Below, in pieces: positions 4,706-6,040 of a stretch of DNA of 6,040 bases. The translations under genes were made by a program, and so were the position numbers. The DNA is from Cryomorphaceae bacterium (GTDB lineage: Bacteria > Bacteroidota > Bacteroidia > Flavobacteriales > Schleiferiaceae), in NCBI GenBank assembly GCA_003445735.1, contig DMCR01000091.1, forward strand, positions 1-6,040. Direction: 5' to 3'. The notes under the pieces were generated by a model. It was not told where the DNA came from, made no database searches, and saw only the letters and a list, made by a program, of their open reading frames with translations. Numbering within the stretch: the first letter of the stretch is position 1; every line of letters begins with the position of its first letter.

Positions 4706-6040
4706 ACTTCTCCTAGGCTTAACCACTATAATAGCAGCACTAATGATGAGCGCCTCTAAAGGCGATCCGTTTGAAACCAGTAAACAATTGGAAATCTTCA
4801 CCAACGTCTTGCGCGAGGTGGAGACTAAGTATGTAGACGAGGTCAGTGCTGAACAGGCTGTGGGCAGTGCCATTAGAGGAATGTTGCGCAAATTAGACCC
4901 TTATACTGTCTATTATCCCGAGGACCAAATCGAAGATGTGCGCCTGCTTCAAACCGGTGCTTACGGCGGCATTGGCTGTACCATTCAACGCGTAGAGGAA
5001 GAGATTTTTATTTCTTCCCTTCACCCCGGCGGGCCGGCCTCCAAAGCCGGACTCCAAGTCGGCGATCACATTCGTACTGTAAGCAATACCTCAACCACGG
5101 GCAAGAGCACTTCAGAGGTCAGCACCCTACTCAAAGGCACCCCGGGAACCGAGGTTACTTTGGAAATAGGCCGCTACAACTCCCCCACTCAAACCTACAC
5201 CTTCAACCGAGAGGATATCGTTCAAACCCCTGTTCCCTTCTATGGACTTCGCGAGGACGGCACGGGCTACATCTACCTCGATGCCTTCACCGAGCGCGCC
5301 AGTGCAGAAGTGGGCAAGGCTATTAGAGACCTTAAATCTCAAGGCGCCAATGCCTTCATTTTAGACCTCCGCGGCAATGGTGGTGGGTTGTTGATGGAGG
5401 CCGTGAAAATCGTGAGCTTCTTTGTCGAAACCACGGATACCGTCGTCTCTACTCGTGGGCGCGGCGGGAAAATTCAAGACGTGTACCGCACTCAGGGCCG
5501 CGCCCTCTGGCCCAAAGGGCCGGTGGCCGTGTTGATAGACGGGGCCAGCGCTTCGGCTTCGGAGATTGTGGCGGGGGCATTACAAGATTTTGACCGCGCG
5601 GTGATCTTGGGCGAGCAGAGCTTCGGAAAGGGATTGGTACAACAGGTGCACCCGCTGCCCTTTGGGGCACAAATGAAGGTCACGGTTGCCAAGTATTACA
5701 CGCCTTCAGGACGCTGTATTCAAAAGGTGAACTACGACCGCGACGAAGATGGCGAGCGTGAGGAGAAGCAAGAGAGTAAGATGTTTACCACAGTGTCGGG
5801 AAGACCGGTGGTGGACGGTGAGGGCATTGCCCCAGACAGTGTGTTGCCATCGCCTTATTATCCAGAGGCCGTGGCGGCATTGAATGCCAAAGCGTTGGAT
5901 TTGAAATTTGCAGGGCGCGTATTACCGGAATTGGACCCAAAACAAGGAGCTACAGCCTTTACCATGGGCGAAGATTTATGGCAGGCCTTTACCCAAGTGT
6001 TGGAAGAGGAAGAGTTCGAATTCACCAGCATCGGCGAGCT
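4698..6040 (+). CDS. S41 family C-terminal processing peptidase (CtpA/Prc-like), 3' end outside window
   Basis: The frame is open from ATG 4698 to the window edge (447 codons plus two bases), so the C-terminus is missing. Residues 1-20 (MRKLLLGLTTIIAALMMSAS) are a signal peptide, placing the enzyme in the periplasm. Residues about 26-85 are the N-terminal helical part (YVDEVSAEQAV, MLRKLDPYTVYY). A PDZ domain spans about 87-162 (GAYGGIGCTI, HPGGPASKAGLQVGD). The protease core follows: GYIYLDAFTERA, ILDLRGNGGGLL (221-232), DGASASASEIVAGALQD (281-297) and GEQSFGKGLVQQ (305-316). By alignment to remembered CtpB, the catalytic triad is S286, K311 and Q315, with the same 25- and 4-residue spacings. 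YYTPSGRCIQ (333-342) is also typical. Such enzymes trim or degrade envelope proteins from their C-termini. The start overlaps rnpA by 8 bases (ATG 4698, rnpA stop 4703-4705), suggesting translational coupling. Strand bias of G and C reverses about halfway through the gene. Confidence 0.93.
   Translation, partial: MRKLLLGLTTIIAALMMSASKGDPFETSKQLEIFTNVLREVETKYVDEVSAEQAVGSAIRGMLRKLDPYTVYYPEDQIEDVRLLQTGAYGGIGCTIQRVEEEIFISSLHPGGPASKAGLQVGDHIRTVSNTSTTGKSTSEVSTLLKGTPGTEVTLEIGRYNSPTQTYTFNREDIVQTPVPFYGLREDGTGYIYLDAFTERASAEVGKAIRDLKSQGANAFILDLRGNGGGLLMEAVKIVSFFVETTDTVVSTRGRGGKIQDVYRTQGRALWPKGPVAVLIDGASASASEIVAGALQDFDRAVILGEQSFGKGLVQQVHPLPFGAQMKVTVAKYYTPSGRCIQKVNYDRDEDGEREEKQESKMFTTVSGRPVVDGEGIAPDSVLPSPYYPEAVAALNAKALDLKFAGRVLPELDPKQGATAFTMGEDLWQAFTQVLEEEEFEFTSIGE

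Noticed and set aside
5449..5692. Two minus-strand frames opposite the protease core
   Set aside because: Their Arg/Pro-rich translations are what a GC-rich antisense strand produces; the plus-strand protease with a full catalytic triad explains the region.

Overview
The window reads as an ordinary chromosomal segment from a member of the Bacteroidota, most likely a Flavobacteriales-type organism. The support is a type IX secretion (T9SS) C-terminal sorting domain, a TonB-receptor-style carboxypeptidase regulatory-like domain, a flavobacterial-type Rieske-fold lipoprotein, and the gene order DUF4271 - hemD - rnpA, which I recall as typical of this phylum. Base composition is intermediate: hemD is visibly AT-richer and the S41 protease gene GC-richer. 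There are no tRNA or rRNA genes, CRISPR arrays, insertion sequences or phage genes.

Layout. Bases 1-215 (minus strand) hold the N-terminus of a secreted or outer-membrane protein with a carboxypeptidase-D regulatory-like domain, cut by the window edge. Bases 309-770 (plus) encode a small lipoprotein with a degenerate Rieske-like fold. A hairpin at 771-797 with A and T tracts on its two sides can terminate transcription from both directions. It separates the lipoprotein gene from a convergent glutaryl-CoA dehydrogenase gene (832-2004, minus). Divergent from the dehydrogenase, 2144-2932 (plus) encodes a T9SS-exported protein with a CX4CH motif and a choice-of-anchor-V-like region.

A tight plus-strand run follows: DUF4271 membrane protein (2945-3508), uroporphyrinogen-III synthase (3516-4280), an intrinsic terminator (4301-4327), the RNase P protein gene rnpA starting on the very next base (4328-4705), and a periplasmic S41 processing protease overlapping rnpA by 8 nt (4698 to the window end). 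DUF4271 and hemD are 7 nt apart and probably cotranscribed; hemD feeds haem synthesis. rnpA and the protease are probably translationally coupled, although their functions (tRNA 5' maturation, envelope proteolysis) are unrelated.

I see no convincing new multi-gene system. The points most worth a second look are the Rieske-like lipoprotein that kept its cysteines but lost both cluster histidines, the CX4CH motif in the T9SS protein, the terminator abutting the rnpA start codon, a perfect Bacteroidota -7 promoter match overlapping a stop codon, and a reversal of G/C strand bias inside the protease gene.
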